Below are positions 1 to 9,234 of a stretch of 64,000 nucleotides of DNA, in pieces (position 1 is the stretch's first letter; each line of letters begins with the position of its first letter). Source of the DNA: Fundicoccus_A sp052115865 (lineage in GTDB: Bacteria; Bacillota; Bacilli; Lactobacillales; Aerococcaceae); assembly GCF_052115865.1 (NCBI RefSeq), contig NZ_JBQKME010000013.1, forward strand, positions 6,021 through 70,020. Reading direction: 5' to 3'. The notes beneath the pieces were generated by a model that ran no database searches, was not told where the DNA came from, and worked only from the letters and a program-made list of their open reading frames with translations. Made by a program: the position numbers and the translations under genes.

Positions 1-356
1 ATGACTAGCACTTCTTCGACTTGGCGGCCTATTTTTAATAAAGGGTTGAGCGATGAAAGAGGGTCTTGGAAAATCATAGAGATTTCATTTCCACGGATTT
101 TTTGCATCATTTCGGTGTTTTTAAAGTCGATGGCTTTCCCATTGTATTCCATCGCTTTGTAGCTGCTGTGGGCATTTCTAGGTAAAATACCTAAAATTGT
201 TTTAGCGGTTAAACTTTTCCCACTACCAGATTCGCCAACGATTCCAACGACTTCGTTTTTGTTAATGTGGAGCGACAATTGCTCAACAGCAGGGTAAACA
301 TGGCCTTGTATGAGAAAATCAACATTTAAATCTTCAATGTTTAACACACGTTCCAT
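1..356 (-). CDS. Oligopeptide/nickel-type ABC transporter ATP-binding protein (partial)
   Basis: Only the first ~118 residues lie in the window; the gene runs off the left edge. The Walker A motif GESGSGKS is near residue 40 and the Q-loop IFQDPLSSLNPL follows. This SLNPL signature is typical of DppD/OppD-class ATPases that energise peptide, nickel or opine importers. The ATG at 356-354 sits directly after the TAG stop of the upstream permease, so it is the downstream partner in an operon transcribed leftward with the two permeases and the solute-binding protein. The class is clear; the transported substrate cannot be read from this fragment. Confidence 0.93.
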   Translation of the reverse strand, partial: MERVLNIEDLNVDFLIQGHVYPAVEQLSLHINKNEVVGIVGESGSGKSLTAKTILGILPRNAHSSYKAMEYNGKAIDFKNTEMMQKIRGNEISMIFQDPLSSLNPLLKIGRQVEEVLV

Positions 357-1172
357 CTAATCACTCCTTTTGTCTTGCATTTTACGAATACCGTCGCCTA
401 GTAAGTTAAAACCAAAAACGAGTAAGGTAATACAAATACCGACTGTCATAATATACCAAGGTGCTTGAATCATATGCGGTCTGGCTTCACTTAACATGCG
501 ACCCCAAGATGGATCAGGTGGCTGTACCCCTAGTCCTAAATAACTTAAGCCTGCTTCTGATAATACAACTGTTGAAAAAGACAGTGAAGTCATGACGATA
601 ATTTGGGTGGTAATGTTAGGCAGGATATGATGCCAAATAATATGCCAGTGGCTGGCACCTTTTATTTTACTCGATTTAACAAAGTCGAACTCCTTAACCT
701 GTAAGAAGCCTCCACGAACAATACGTGCAAAGCTTGGAATCCGTGGAACGCCTAAAGCTAAAATGGTATTGAAAAGACTGGGTTGGAAAATGGATACCAG
801 CATAATGGCAAATAAAATCCCTGGAATGGCTAACATGGCATCCATTAAACGCATTAAAACTTCATCCAGCCAACCGCCACAGTAACCTGCTAAGGCACCT
901 ACAACCAATCCGCCCAATAGTCCAATTCCTACCGCACTAATGCCTACTTGAAAAACGGTTTGAGTAGCTTGCATCAACCGTGAAAAAATATCGCGGCCAA
1001 AATTATCTGTTCCAAACCAGTATTTACTTGATGGCGCATGGAAGCGGTCGGCTGTAATCATGTCATTAGGGTTGTAGGGTGTGTAAAAGAAACTGATGAT
1101 CATCGTTATTAATAAAATAGCGACAATTGTCCCACCAATAATTAAGTTGTAATTTCGCCGTTTACGTTCCAT
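357..1172 (-). CDS. Peptide/nickel ABC transporter permease, DppC/OppC type
   Basis: Integral membrane permease of the BPD_transp_1 family, 271 aa. The N-terminus matches the OppC_N pattern (Arg/Lys-rich start, one membrane segment, then FGTDNFGRDIFSR). The cytoplasmic coupling loop is present near residue 175 as KIKGASHWHIIWHHILPN, which contacts the ATPase. I place the start at the ATG at 1172, inside the longer open frame, because a GGGAGG ribosome site lies 7 bases upstream; the longer version would begin inside the preceding permease gene. It pairs with the DppB-type permease immediately upstream to form the channel. Confidence 0.93.
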   Translation of the reverse strand: MERKRRNYNLIIGGTIVAILLITMIISFFYTPYNPNDMITADRFHAPSSKYWFGTDNFGRDIFSRLMQATQTVFQVGISAVGIGLLGGLVVGALAGYCGGWLDEVLMRLMDAMLAIPGILFAIMLVSIFQPSLFNTILALGVPRIPSFARIVRGGFLQVKEFDFVKSSKIKGASHWHIIWHHILPNITTQIIVMTSLSFSTVVLSEAGLSYLGLGVQPPDPSWGRMLSEARPHMIQAPWYIMTVGICITLLVFGFNLLGDGIRKMQDKRSD

Positions 1173-1173
1173 T

Positions 1174-2121
1174 CTATCTACCTCCCGTCTTAATGCGAGG
1201 ATCAATTACTTGGTAAAGAATATCCACGACAAAATTGGCTAAAATAATAATCACAGAAATAAATAACACTAAGGATTGGATAAGTGGAAAATCCCGTGTT
1301 TGTACAGATGAATTTAGCAACGAACCTATCCCAGGTAGGGCAAACACATTCTCAATGATGATACTCCCACCGAGTGTATCAGCAACCATTAGTCCAAAAA
1401 TGGTAATAACGGGTAAGGATGCATTTTTTAGAACGTGGCGGTACATGATGCGATTATCATCGGCGCCTTTTACAAGGGCAGTTGTTACATAATCGCGATT
1501 CATTTGATCAGCTACCGAATTAGATAAATAACGAATAATAACAGCGATATTGGATATGGCAATCGAGATAGATGGGAGGACCATTGACCGTAAATGATCA
1601 AAGACACCATCAGATAAACTTTTATAGCCAAAAGTAGGCAGCCAACCTAAGTTGACCGAAAAAAATAAAATTAAGACAAAGGCTAACCAGAATGATGGAA
1701 TAGATATCCCAAGTTGACTTATTGTATTCGCAATGGTGGATACAGCAGTCCCTTCATAGCGTGAAATAAATATCCCAATTGGAATTGCGATAACGATGGT
1801 TATGAGCAATGAATAAATGGTTAGGGATAAAGTAACAGGAAGCCGGTCGGCAATAATATGCGCAACCGGCTCTCTGTATCGATATGAAGTTCCTAAATCA
1901 CCTTGGAAAATACCACCGATCCAGTTAAAGTATCTTGTGTGTAAAGGTTCATTTAAACCTAATTGCTCTTCAAGTACTCTAATTTGTTGAATATCGGCAT
2001 CTGGACCTAATATAGCTTGTGCTGGATTACCTGGTAAAATGTTAAAAATTAAAAAGATAATCAAAGAGACAAGCAACAAGGTAAACAGAGTCGATAACAA
2101 CTTATAAATGAATCGACGCAT
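1174..2121 (-). CDS. Peptide/nickel ABC transporter permease, DppB/OppB type
   Basis: Permease of 315 aa with the usual DppB layout: a first membrane helix (residues ~9-30), the extracytoplasmic motif LPGNPAQAILGP, then about five further helices. The coupling loop VKGADDNRIMYRHVLKNASLP is in the C-terminal third. It ends 1 base before the ATG of the DppC-type partner, so the two are translationally linked. The solute-binding protein lies 41 bases upstream in the same direction. Length and order (binding protein, B, C, ATPase) match canonical Dpp/Opp/Nik operons. Confidence 0.93.
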   Translation of the reverse strand: MRRFIYKLLSTLFTLLLVSLIIFLIFNILPGNPAQAILGPDADIQQIRVLEEQLGLNEPLHTRYFNWIGGIFQGDLGTSYRYREPVAHIIADRLPVTLSLTIYSLLITIVIAIPIGIFISRYEGTAVSTIANTISQLGISIPSFWLAFVLILFFSVNLGWLPTFGYKSLSDGVFDHLRSMVLPSISIAISNIAVIIRYLSNSVADQMNRDYVTTALVKGADDNRIMYRHVLKNASLPVITIFGLMVADTLGGSIIIENVFALPGIGSLLNSSVQTRDFPLIQSLVLFISVIIILANFVVDILYQVIDPRIKTGGR

Positions 2122-2162
2122 GGCGTTTTCCTCTCTATTTAATGACTAAGTGACAGACTAAA

Positions 2163-3668
2163 TTATTCTACAATTCGTAAATCTTCTAAGTTAAATTTTT
2201 GAGCTGGGAATAAACCAAGACCTTCTAAATCAGCTTGCATCGCTGTAATGCGATTTGGATCAAATAAGAAGACAGAAGCAGCATCGTCAACTAAGATTGT
2301 TTGAGCTTCTTTATAGTAATTTGCATTGGCTTTTTCATCTAATTCTTGAATAGCACTATCAATGGCATTGTTGTAGTCTTTGTTGTTGTAGTTTACGAAG
2401 TTACGGTTATAACCTTCTCTAAAGCGGATTAACACATCATATGGATCGATTTTACCTGTTAAACCAATTAATGTCGCTTCATGATCAAAGTTTGTATAAA
2501 CTTCCTCTAACCAAGTACTCCATTCAACCGGTTGGATTTCCATTGTGATACCCACTTGTGCTAATTGATTAGCTAACACTTGAGCTGTATCAATATAGAA
2601 TTGTTCATGACTTGGCGCTTTCATTGTGAATGTTAAGTTTTCTTGTCCAGCTTCTGCTAATAATTCTTTAGCACGTTCTGGGTTATAAGCATAGACTTCT
2701 TGTAAACCTTCTTGGTAGTAATAGTCCATAGCTGGTGAGAACATGGAACCTAATTCAACAGCGTTACCTTGGAAAACAACATCGATTAATTCTTGTTTGT
2801 TAACAGCAAAGTTGATTGCTTGACGAACACGGACATCAGAGAAAGGTTCGTGGTTGTGGTTTAACCCAAAGATAACAACCATATTTTGAGGTCCTTCAAC
2901 ATAATTCATTGAATCGCCTAATTGAGCTTTACCTTCAATATTTGTTCCTGCAATATCAATTTCACCTGTTTGTAGAGCTAATGTAATTGTCGCAGGATCT
3001 TGCATTAATACCCATTCAACACCAGCAATTTCTGGAACTTTTCCATCTAAATAGTAGTCATCGTTACGTTCCATAACTAGGCTTTGACCTTGATTCCATT
3101 CAACAAATTTAAATGGACCTGCACCAATTGGAGCAGAAGCTTGATCAGTGTAGTCTGCAGGCATAACAGGCATTAAGGCACGTGCTAAAAAGCCTGAGTC
3201 AACTGATTCTAGGGTAATTTCTACTGTATAGTCATCAAGGGCAGTGATGCTTTCAACAACTTCCCATTTAGAGCTTGTTGCTTCTTCGCCATTAAGTCCT
3301 GCTAATGGGCTATAAGACCAAACAACGTCATTGGCAGTTACAGGATCGCCATTATGGAAAGTAGCGTCTTGTACAAGATGAAATGTATAAGTTAGACTAT
3401 CTTCAGAAATTTCCCAACTTTCAGCAAGGTTAGGAATAATTTCACCTGCTTCATCATAGTCAATTAATCCATCATGCATATTGTCTAACATTGAGCCTGT
3501 ATCAGTACCTGAAGAAAGATGCGGGTCTAAACTATCAATTTCAGACACCATTGCAATACGAACAACACGATCAGATTGAGCATGAACGGTAGTTCCAGCT
3601 GGAACGCTAGCTAATAACAGAGCAGCACTTGCTAAAGTAGCATAAACTTTAGTTAATGATTTTAACAT
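2163..3668 (-). CDS. ABC transporter solute-binding protein, SBP_bac_5 family
   Basis: Extracytoplasmic binding protein of 501 aa, the normal size for family 5 (DppA/OppA/NikA). Recognisable blocks are SEIDSLDPHLSSG, LAESWEISED and TFHLVQDATFHNGDPVTANDVVWS near residues 45-120. The start is the ATG at 3668, 7 bases after AAGGAG; the open frame reaches two codons further to a TTG. The signal peptide ends VHA-Q and has no cysteine, so this is not a classical lipoprotein although most Gram-positive homologues are. It heads the leftward operon. The ligand is unknown. Confidence 0.92.
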   Translation of the reverse strand: MLKSLTKVYATLASAALLLASVPAGTTVHAQSDRVVRIAMVSEIDSLDPHLSSGTDTGSMLDNMHDGLIDYDEAGEIIPNLAESWEISEDSLTYTFHLVQDATFHNGDPVTANDVVWSYSPLAGLNGEEATSSKWEVVESITALDDYTVEITLESVDSGFLARALMPVMPADYTDQASAPIGAGPFKFVEWNQGQSLVMERNDDYYLDGKVPEIAGVEWVLMQDPATITLALQTGEIDIAGTNIEGKAQLGDSMNYVEGPQNMVVIFGLNHNHEPFSDVRVRQAINFAVNKQELIDVVFQGNAVELGSMFSPAMDYYYQEGLQEVYAYNPERAKELLAEAGQENLTFTMKAPSHEQFYIDTAQVLANQLAQVGITMEIQPVEWSTWLEEVYTNFDHEATLIGLTGKIDPYDVLIRFREGYNRNFVNYNNKDYNNAIDSAIQELDEKANANYYKEAQTILVDDAASVFLFDPNRITAMQADLEGLGLFPAQKFNLEDLRIVE

Positions 3669-3674
3669 AAACAA

Positions 3675-4012
3675 ACTCCTTAAATAAATTTATACTGTTA
3701 TCTTAACATTGTTTTGTAAATTTCCGATATGATTCTTGTAAATATTAGGTAAATAAATTATTGTCAAAGAGCTGTATCAAGTGAATTTAGCACCGCTTAA
3801 TGGAATGGCTAGTGGTCTAATTTACATTAATGATATTTATTAGAGGAAGAAATAAAGTGGTTGTTGGAAATGGTGAAAGTTCTTTTTGCCAAGCCCTCTT
3901 TTTATATGTATAATACCACAATTCGATGGTGGTTTTAATGTTTATTGCCTAATTTAGTTTAGATTCGATTAGTTGAGATAAGGTATGTTAGACTTAGTTG
4001 AAAAGGGGGCAG
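3675..4012. other. Divergent intergenic region between peptide transporter and membrane protein gene
   Basis: About 340 bases without a gene. It holds the AAGGAG ribosome site of the solute-binding protein (3676-3681, minus strand), AT-rich sequence with several promoter-like hexamers on both strands, and the GGGGG ribosome site of the next gene (4005-4009). No hairpin, riboswitch or small ORF stands out, and I cannot pick one promoter with confidence. Confidence 0.5.
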
Positions 4013-5335
4013 ATGATGAAAGAATCACGTCGTAATTGGACATTGATTGTGATAGGGTGTTTGTTTATTTTTTCAGGTTTGGCATTATTTTTATTTCCAC
4101 TGACATTTTTCTACTCTTTTGTAGGTTTGGTTGCTTTTATCATTAAGGCATCCGCTGGTTCACGTATTTTTAAAGCAATAACGAGTCAAGACGATTTTCG
4201 AACGACGCGTGATAAAACATTGATGATAATGGTTGGGCTGTTGCAAGTCATTTTTGCAGCTTGGATGTTCATTTATCGCGATACAACGATTGACTGGTTA
4301 TTAACATTAGTAGGTTATTATCAAGTTATTATGGGACTCATCAGTTTGATTTCATATGCCTTGCTTGTTCGTGATCAAGCCAAGCGTCGTTTTCACCGTT
4401 TAATCTATGGTCTAGCACATTTGATTTTTGCGATGTTTAGTTTTACGGCAGATGAAAATGGAAGGAATATAACGATTATTTTGGGCGTTTATTCGATATT
4501 TATTGGATTAACTTACTTGAATGATGGGCGGGGTGTGTTTTTACCAGCAGAAACGGAAAATAGGTTGAAGCGTAAAATTCGTTTCCCACTCCCGATTATT
4601 TTTAATGCTTTGCTTCCGACGCAAGTCCTCAATCGGATTAATCATTTCATCGAAGGTGAGTTGGATATGGATGTTGAATTGGAACAGCATGCACAAATTA
4701 AATTGGACCATTTACATGAGCCGTATACGCTGATGCAAATTCTAATTCATACGGGGAGTAATGCTTTTGATGTGATTGGTCATATGAATATTGTTTACCA
4801 AGATAAGGTCTATTCATATGGAAATCATGATATTGATTCGCGCTTTTTGTTTGATGCGATTGGTGATGGGGTTTTGGTCACTGTGGATAAAGAGGCTTAT
4901 ATTGATTTTTCAATTAAAAATGGTGATAATCTCGTCATTGAATATGATGTTTTATTGAACCAAGATCAAGCCGAAGCGCTAGAAGAAAAGTTGGCAGAAA
5001 TGACTTCCGTGTTAGAGCCTTGGGAACCTACGACAAAAGAGCAATTAGCGAGCTATGGTGGTAAATTAATGCGTGCTATTCCTGAAGCACAATTTTATAA
5101 ATTTACTGAAGGTAAGTTTAAAACATATTTTGTCTTTGGTACAAATTGTGTCATGTTATCTGATGAAATTATTGGTACCAGTGGATTAGACTTATTTCTG
5201 TTGGTCGGTATCCTAACACCGGGAACTTATTATGACTATATCGAAAAAGAAATTAATAAAGCGAACAGTATTATTATTAGCCGTAAGGTTCATCATAGCC
5301 GTCTACAAAGCTATTTGGAAGAACATCTAAATTAA
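4013..5335 (+). CDS. DUF308 (HdeD-like) membrane protein with long cytoplasmic C-terminal region
   Basis: 440 aa from the ATG at 4013 (a second ATG follows at once; the TTG at 3998 precedes the GGGGG ribosome site and is rejected). Residues ~1-175 form about six hydrophobic helices in the repeated hairpin style of HdeD/DUF308 proteins. Residues ~185-440 are soluble, mixed alpha/beta and without a motif I recognise; they contain HIVYQDKVYSYGNHDID-like strands. HdeD family members are linked to acid or membrane stress in enterobacteria, but that should not be carried over here. It is a lone gene, convergent with the ABC exporter. Function unknown. Confidence 0.75.
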   Translation: MMKESRRNWTLIVIGCLFIFSGLALFLFPLTFFYSFVGLVAFIIKASAGSRIFKAITSQDDFRTTRDKTLMIMVGLLQVIFAAWMFIYRDTTIDWLLTLVGYYQVIMGLISLISYALLVRDQAKRRFHRLIYGLAHLIFAMFSFTADENGRNITIILGVYSIFIGLTYLNDGRGVFLPAETENRLKRKIRFPLPIIFNALLPTQVLNRINHFIEGELDMDVELEQHAQIKLDHLHEPYTLMQILIHTGSNAFDVIGHMNIVYQDKVYSYGNHDIDSRFLFDAIGDGVLVTVDKEAYIDFSIKNGDNLVIEYDVLLNQDQAEALEEKLAEMTSVLEPWEPTTKEQLASYGGKLMRAIPEAQFYKFTEGKFKTYFVFGTNCVMLSDEIIGTSGLDLFLLVGILTPGTYYDYIEKEINKANSIIISRKVHHSRLQSYLEEHLN

Positions 5336-5354
5336 TCAAAATTTTATAGACAAA

Positions 5355-5466
5355 AAAATCCGACCGTTTAAAGGATGGTGTAAAGAACGGACTAGCTCGA
5401 GTAGCCAGACGCGTCGTGAGACAAGGCTCACGACGGTTCCACTATCCTTATAAACGGTCGGATTTT
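5355..5466. terminator. Large nested inverted repeat, probable bidirectional terminator
   Basis: Outer arms 5355-5379 and 5441-5466 are almost perfectly complementary (core AATCCGACCGTTTA). A second perfect 9-bp hairpin, CGTCGTGAG (5412-5420) with CTCACGACG (5427-5435), sits inside it. The minus-strand transcript ends the outer stem in a run of seven T, and the plus strand ends in TTTT. It lies between the convergent membrane-protein gene and the ABC exporter operon. The inner hairpin is more than a simple terminator needs. Confidence 0.75.
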
Positions 5467-5501
5467 CGACATGCTCTACCACTCTGTTCAAGAAGAGTGA
5501 T

Positions 5502-7283
5502 TTAATCAACAAATAATAAATCATATTGTGATTGGTACAAGCGGTAATATAGACCGCGTTGCTGCATTAATTCTTCATGGCTACCTCTTTCTTGAACGGT
5601 TTGGTTAGCAATGTAGAATATTTGATCACTATTTTTAATGGTAGATAAGCGGTGGGCAATAATAAAGGATGTACGGCCTTTCAACAAGCGTTGTAAACCT
5701 TCCTGTAATAATTCTTCGGTCTTCGTATCAATACTTGAAGTGGCTTCATCTAAAATTAAAATAGCTGGGTCAGCCAGTAACGTTCTTGCAAAGGCTAGTA
5801 GCTGTCTTTGTCCAGAAGATAGGGTACTTCCACGTTCTTCAACGACCGTATGATAACCATCTTTTAGTCCCATAATAAATTCATGGGCATGAACCGTTTT
5901 GGCTGCTTCAATGACTTCTTCTTCTGTCGCATCAAGGCGTCCATAGCGAATATTGTCTAGAATTGTTCCTGAGAAGACAAAGGTATCTTGAAGCATGACA
6001 CCCATTTTTTCGCGTAAGGAAGAAATGGTCACTTCACTAATATCATAGCCGTCTACATAAATCGTTCCTTCATTAATGTCGTAAAAGCGACTTAATAAGT
6101 TAATAATGGTTGTTTTACCTGCCCCTGTCGGCCCAACTAAAGCAATTGTTTGGCCTGCTGGAATGTCAAAACTCACATCACGGAGGATATCTTTTCCTTC
6201 TTCGTAACGGAAGGTAACATGATCAAATTTGACATTTCCTTCGATTGGAGGAAGCTCAATGGCCCCTGGTTTGTCTTGGATTTCAGGAACGATATCTAAG
6301 GTTTCAAAGATTCGTTCTAGGTAAGCTGTCGCCGTAATTAAGTTATTGTAAAAGTTACCAATATTGATAATCGGATTCCAAAAGTTGTTGATATAGGTAA
6401 TGAAGGCAATCAATGTCCCTGTCGAAACTTCCACTCCAATTTGTCTAATACCAACAAAATAGACGATACAGGTCGACATCACGGCAATATTTTGAACAGA
6501 CGGCCACAAGGCAAATTGAATCTTAACAGCTCGCATAAAGGCATCATAGTTTTCTTGTGACTGCTCTTCAAAAATCTCAAAACGTTCATGTTCACGCGCA
6601 AAAGATTGTGTGATTCTTATACCAGCGATACTTTCATGGATATAAGCATTCAAATTTGATTGCTTGTTACTTAGGTTTTGATAGGCTTTACGCTGATGTT
6701 TTTTAATAATCATAACAATCGCAAATAAAACTGGCAGTAGAATTAAGCTATAAAGCGTTAATCTAAAGTCGAGAGCGATCATAAAGGCTAAGGTAATGAT
6801 AATGTTGAAAATATCAGAAATTAAGTTCACCACACCATTACTCAATAAATCACTTAAGGTATTAATGTAGTTAACGACCCTTGTTAGGATTTTACCGTGT
6901 GGTCTGTTATCAAAATATGAAAAAGGTAAGCTTTGAATATGAGAGAAGATATCATAACGCATATCCACTAGGACATCTTGACCAATTTTAGTAATGGCAT
7001 ATAAACGATAATATAAACCGACACAGGCAACAATAATAGCAACGGTAAACATGGTTGAGTAACGTAAGAGGACTCCAATATCTGCTTGTGGAATAGCCGT
7101 ATCAATGACAACTTTTGTAAAATAAGGTCCTAACATCAAGGCGATGTTAGAAATTAAGATGGAAATCAATACTTTAAGAATGGTGCCTCTATAAGGAATC
7201 AAATACTTTCCGACACGTTTATAGTCTTCGGGTCGAAACTCTTCTTCTAGAGTCTCATCTTCATTATATAGATTACGAGCCAT
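5502..7283 (-). CDS. Heterodimeric ABC exporter subunit (active Walker B, LSSGQ signature)
   Basis: ABC half-transporter of 593 aa: six-helix membrane domain (~30-320) and C-terminal nucleotide-binding domain. Walker A is GPTGAGKTT, Walker B is ILILDEATS with the catalytic Glu, and the signature is degenerate (TLSSGQRQ rather than LSGGQ). It begins one codon after the stop of the upstream exporter gene, with AAGGAG 8 bases before the ATG. In LmrCD/BmrCD-type exporters one subunit carries the catalytic Glu and the other the canonical signature, exactly the split seen here. Substrate may be drugs, lipids or peptides; none is indicated. Confidence 0.93.
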   Translation of the reverse strand: MARNLYNEDETLEEEFRPEDYKRVGKYLIPYRGTILKVLISILISNIALMLGPYFTKVVIDTAIPQADIGVLLRYSTMFTVAIIVACVGLYYRLYAITKIGQDVLVDMRYDIFSHIQSLPFSYFDNRPHGKILTRVVNYINTLSDLLSNGVVNLISDIFNIIITLAFMIALDFRLTLYSLILLPVLFAIVMIIKKHQRKAYQNLSNKQSNLNAYIHESIAGIRITQSFAREHERFEIFEEQSQENYDAFMRAVKIQFALWPSVQNIAVMSTCIVYFVGIRQIGVEVSTGTLIAFITYINNFWNPIINIGNFYNNLITATAYLERIFETLDIVPEIQDKPGAIELPPIEGNVKFDHVTFRYEEGKDILRDVSFDIPAGQTIALVGPTGAGKTTIINLLSRFYDINEGTIYVDGYDISEVTISSLREKMGVMLQDTFVFSGTILDNIRYGRLDATEEEVIEAAKTVHAHEFIMGLKDGYHTVVEERGSTLSSGQRQLLAFARTLLADPAILILDEATSSIDTKTEELLQEGLQRLLKGRTSFIIAHRLSTIKNSDQIFYIANQTVQERGSHEELMQQRGLYYRLYQSQYDLLFVD

Positions 7284-9020
7284 TTATTTCACTCCTTCCA
7301 AGCCGAGTTGTCTTTGGTAGACATCATAGTAATGGCCTTGTTTAGCAACTAATTCATTATGGGTTCCCTGTTCAATAATCCGACCCTTATCTAAAACTAA
7401 AATTAAATCAGCATCGCGAACTGAAGAGATACGGTGGGCAATAATAAAGGTTGTTTTCCGTTGTGTCATCCGGCTTAATTCCGTTTGAATTTTAGCTTCT
7501 GTTTCCATATCAACGGCAGAGGTCGTATCGTCCAAGATGAGGATCGATGGGTTTTTAGTCAGCGCACGCGCTAAACTGATCCGTTGTTTTTGTCCCCCTG
7601 ACAAGCCAACGCCCCGTTCACCAACAATGGTGTCGTAACCTAATGGCATTTGTGAAATGAATGAATCGGCATCTGCAATTTTTGCCATATTACGAATATA
7701 TTCACCATCAGCAAATGGGTTTCCAAAGGCAATATTGTCAGTAATCGTATTTGAAAAGAGAAAGACATCTTGCATAACCATAGCGATATTTTCTCTAAGT
7801 TGACGGACAGGGTAGTTTTTGATGTTCTTCCCATCAATCAGTACTTCACCTTCAGTTGGATCATAGTAGCGTCCAATAAGATTAACTAAGGTTGATTTAC
7901 CCGCTCCTGTTTCACCGATAATACCAACAGTCATGCCACTAGAAATTCTAAAATCAATGTCCGTTAGGATATTGGTGTTAGGATCATCTGAGAAGTGGAA
8001 TGAAACATTTCTAAACTCGATATCACCATTCAGTTTTAAGCTGTCTTCATCAATATCAATTGGGATTTGTGGTTTGCGTTGTAATAATTGACGAATTTTG
8101 TGTACAGATGCTTGAAAACGTTGGTAGTCATTGACAAGCCAACCGATCATCCTCATTGGATTATTTAACATCCATAAGTAACCATTGAAAGCAACCAATT
8201 CTCCCAGTGTCATTTGTTGGCGGATAACCAAAAAACCACCAAATAATAATGTAATAACACTTAAAATACTAGCTAAAAATTCTAAAGCAGGAAGGTATTT
8301 TTGAGACACTCGCGCCAAATCTAGATTACTTTGACGATAATTTAAGTTATACGTAGTAAACTTTTCTTTTTCGAACTCTTCACGGGTAAAAGCTTTAACA
8401 ACCCGGTTACCACCGATATTTTCTTCTACCATTGAATTGAGGCGGGAGAAACTTTCACGGATTTCATAAAACTTCGGATGGCTTTCGTTGGACAGTTTCA
8501 TGGCTAAATAGAAAATCAGCGGTGTAACTGCAACGAGTGCTAACATTAATTGCCAATTGATAAAGGTCATAATAATGACAGCTGTTAAAAACCAAATGAA
8601 AGACTCTAAAATATTATAGCTTGTCCATGAAACAAAGTGACGAACGGCTTCTGTATCACCAGTCATCCGTGCCATAATATCTCCAACACGCGTATGATTA
8701 AAATAATCGAAATCGAGTTCATTTAATTTTCTGTACATATCTTTTCGCAGTTGATGCAGTGTGCGTTGACCAACCATATCGAACATGACTTGGTAACTGT
8801 AGCGGATGACAGTTCGAACTAAAGTCAATCCAATCATCGTAGCAAGAATTGGAACAAGTAAATCAACTTGTTGGTTATTAATAACTTGGTCAATTAAAAT
8901 ACTACTTAGATATGGATTAATAATTACCATGATAGAGTTCATTAACAGCAAAAACAGGGCGAAGGCAATCCAACCCTTATGTTTTTTTGTGTAATTCCAA
9001 ACCCAAGAAAAATGATTCAT
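7284..9020 (-). CDS. Heterodimeric ABC exporter subunit (degenerate Walker B, LSGGQ signature)
   Basis: ABC half-transporter of 578 aa, partner of the next gene. Walker A is GETGAGKST and the signature is canonical (GLSGGQKQR), but Walker B reads ILILDDTTS, with Asp in place of the catalytic Glu. That marks the non-catalytic site of an asymmetric heterodimer. The ATG at 9020 has AAAGGAG 7 bases upstream. A perfect 14-bp palindrome lies about 30 bases upstream, a plausible repressor site. It is the first gene of a two-gene leftward operon, divergent from an AraC regulator that could control it. Confidence 0.93.
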   Translation of the reverse strand: MNHFSWVWNYTKKHKGWIAFALFLLLMNSIMVIINPYLSSILIDQVINNQQVDLLVPILATMIGLTLVRTVIRYSYQVMFDMVGQRTLHQLRKDMYRKLNELDFDYFNHTRVGDIMARMTGDTEAVRHFVSWTSYNILESFIWFLTAVIIMTFINWQLMLALVAVTPLIFYLAMKLSNESHPKFYEIRESFSRLNSMVEENIGGNRVVKAFTREEFEKEKFTTYNLNYRQSNLDLARVSQKYLPALEFLASILSVITLLFGGFLVIRQQMTLGELVAFNGYLWMLNNPMRMIGWLVNDYQRFQASVHKIRQLLQRKPQIPIDIDEDSLKLNGDIEFRNVSFHFSDDPNTNILTDIDFRISSGMTVGIIGETGAGKSTLVNLIGRYYDPTEGEVLIDGKNIKNYPVRQLRENIAMVMQDVFLFSNTITDNIAFGNPFADGEYIRNMAKIADADSFISQMPLGYDTIVGERGVGLSGGQKQRISLARALTKNPSILILDDTTSAVDMETEAKIQTELSRMTQRKTTFIIAHRISSVRDADLILVLDKGRIIEQGTHNELVAKQGHYYDVYQRQLGLEGVK

Positions 9021-9049
9021 ATGCGACTCCTTTACTGACTTTATTTACT

Positions 9050-9063
9050 TTGTAAGCTTACAA
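9050..9063. promoter_or_regulatory. Perfect palindrome TTGTAAGCTTACAA upstream of exporter operon
   Basis: A perfect 14-bp palindrome 30 bases before the exporter start codon, in the divergent region shared with the AraC-type gene. Size and position fit an operator for a dimeric TetR/MarR/GntR-type repressor. No such gene is adjacent, so the cognate factor is unknown. Confidence 0.5.
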
Positions 9064-9203
9064 GATTTAAATCAGTTTAAAATGGATAAAACAACTTAAA
9101 AAAATGTGTTATTTCAGCATTTTTTATGATAATATCAGTCTTTTTCTGAAAAAAATATTTTTTTTAGTCATTTATTTGATACGATTTTATGCCTTAATTG
9201 TAG

Positions 9204-9209
9204 TATAAT
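9204..9209 (+). promoter_or_regulatory. -10 box (TATAAT) of AraC regulator gene
   Basis: A consensus TATAAT lies 26 bases before the start codon and is followed by an AGGAGG ribosome site. No good -35 hexamer sits at 17 bases, so the promoter may be activator-dependent or weak. Confidence 0.5.
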
Positions 9210-9234
9210 AAGAAAAGACTTAGGAGGTGACTGA

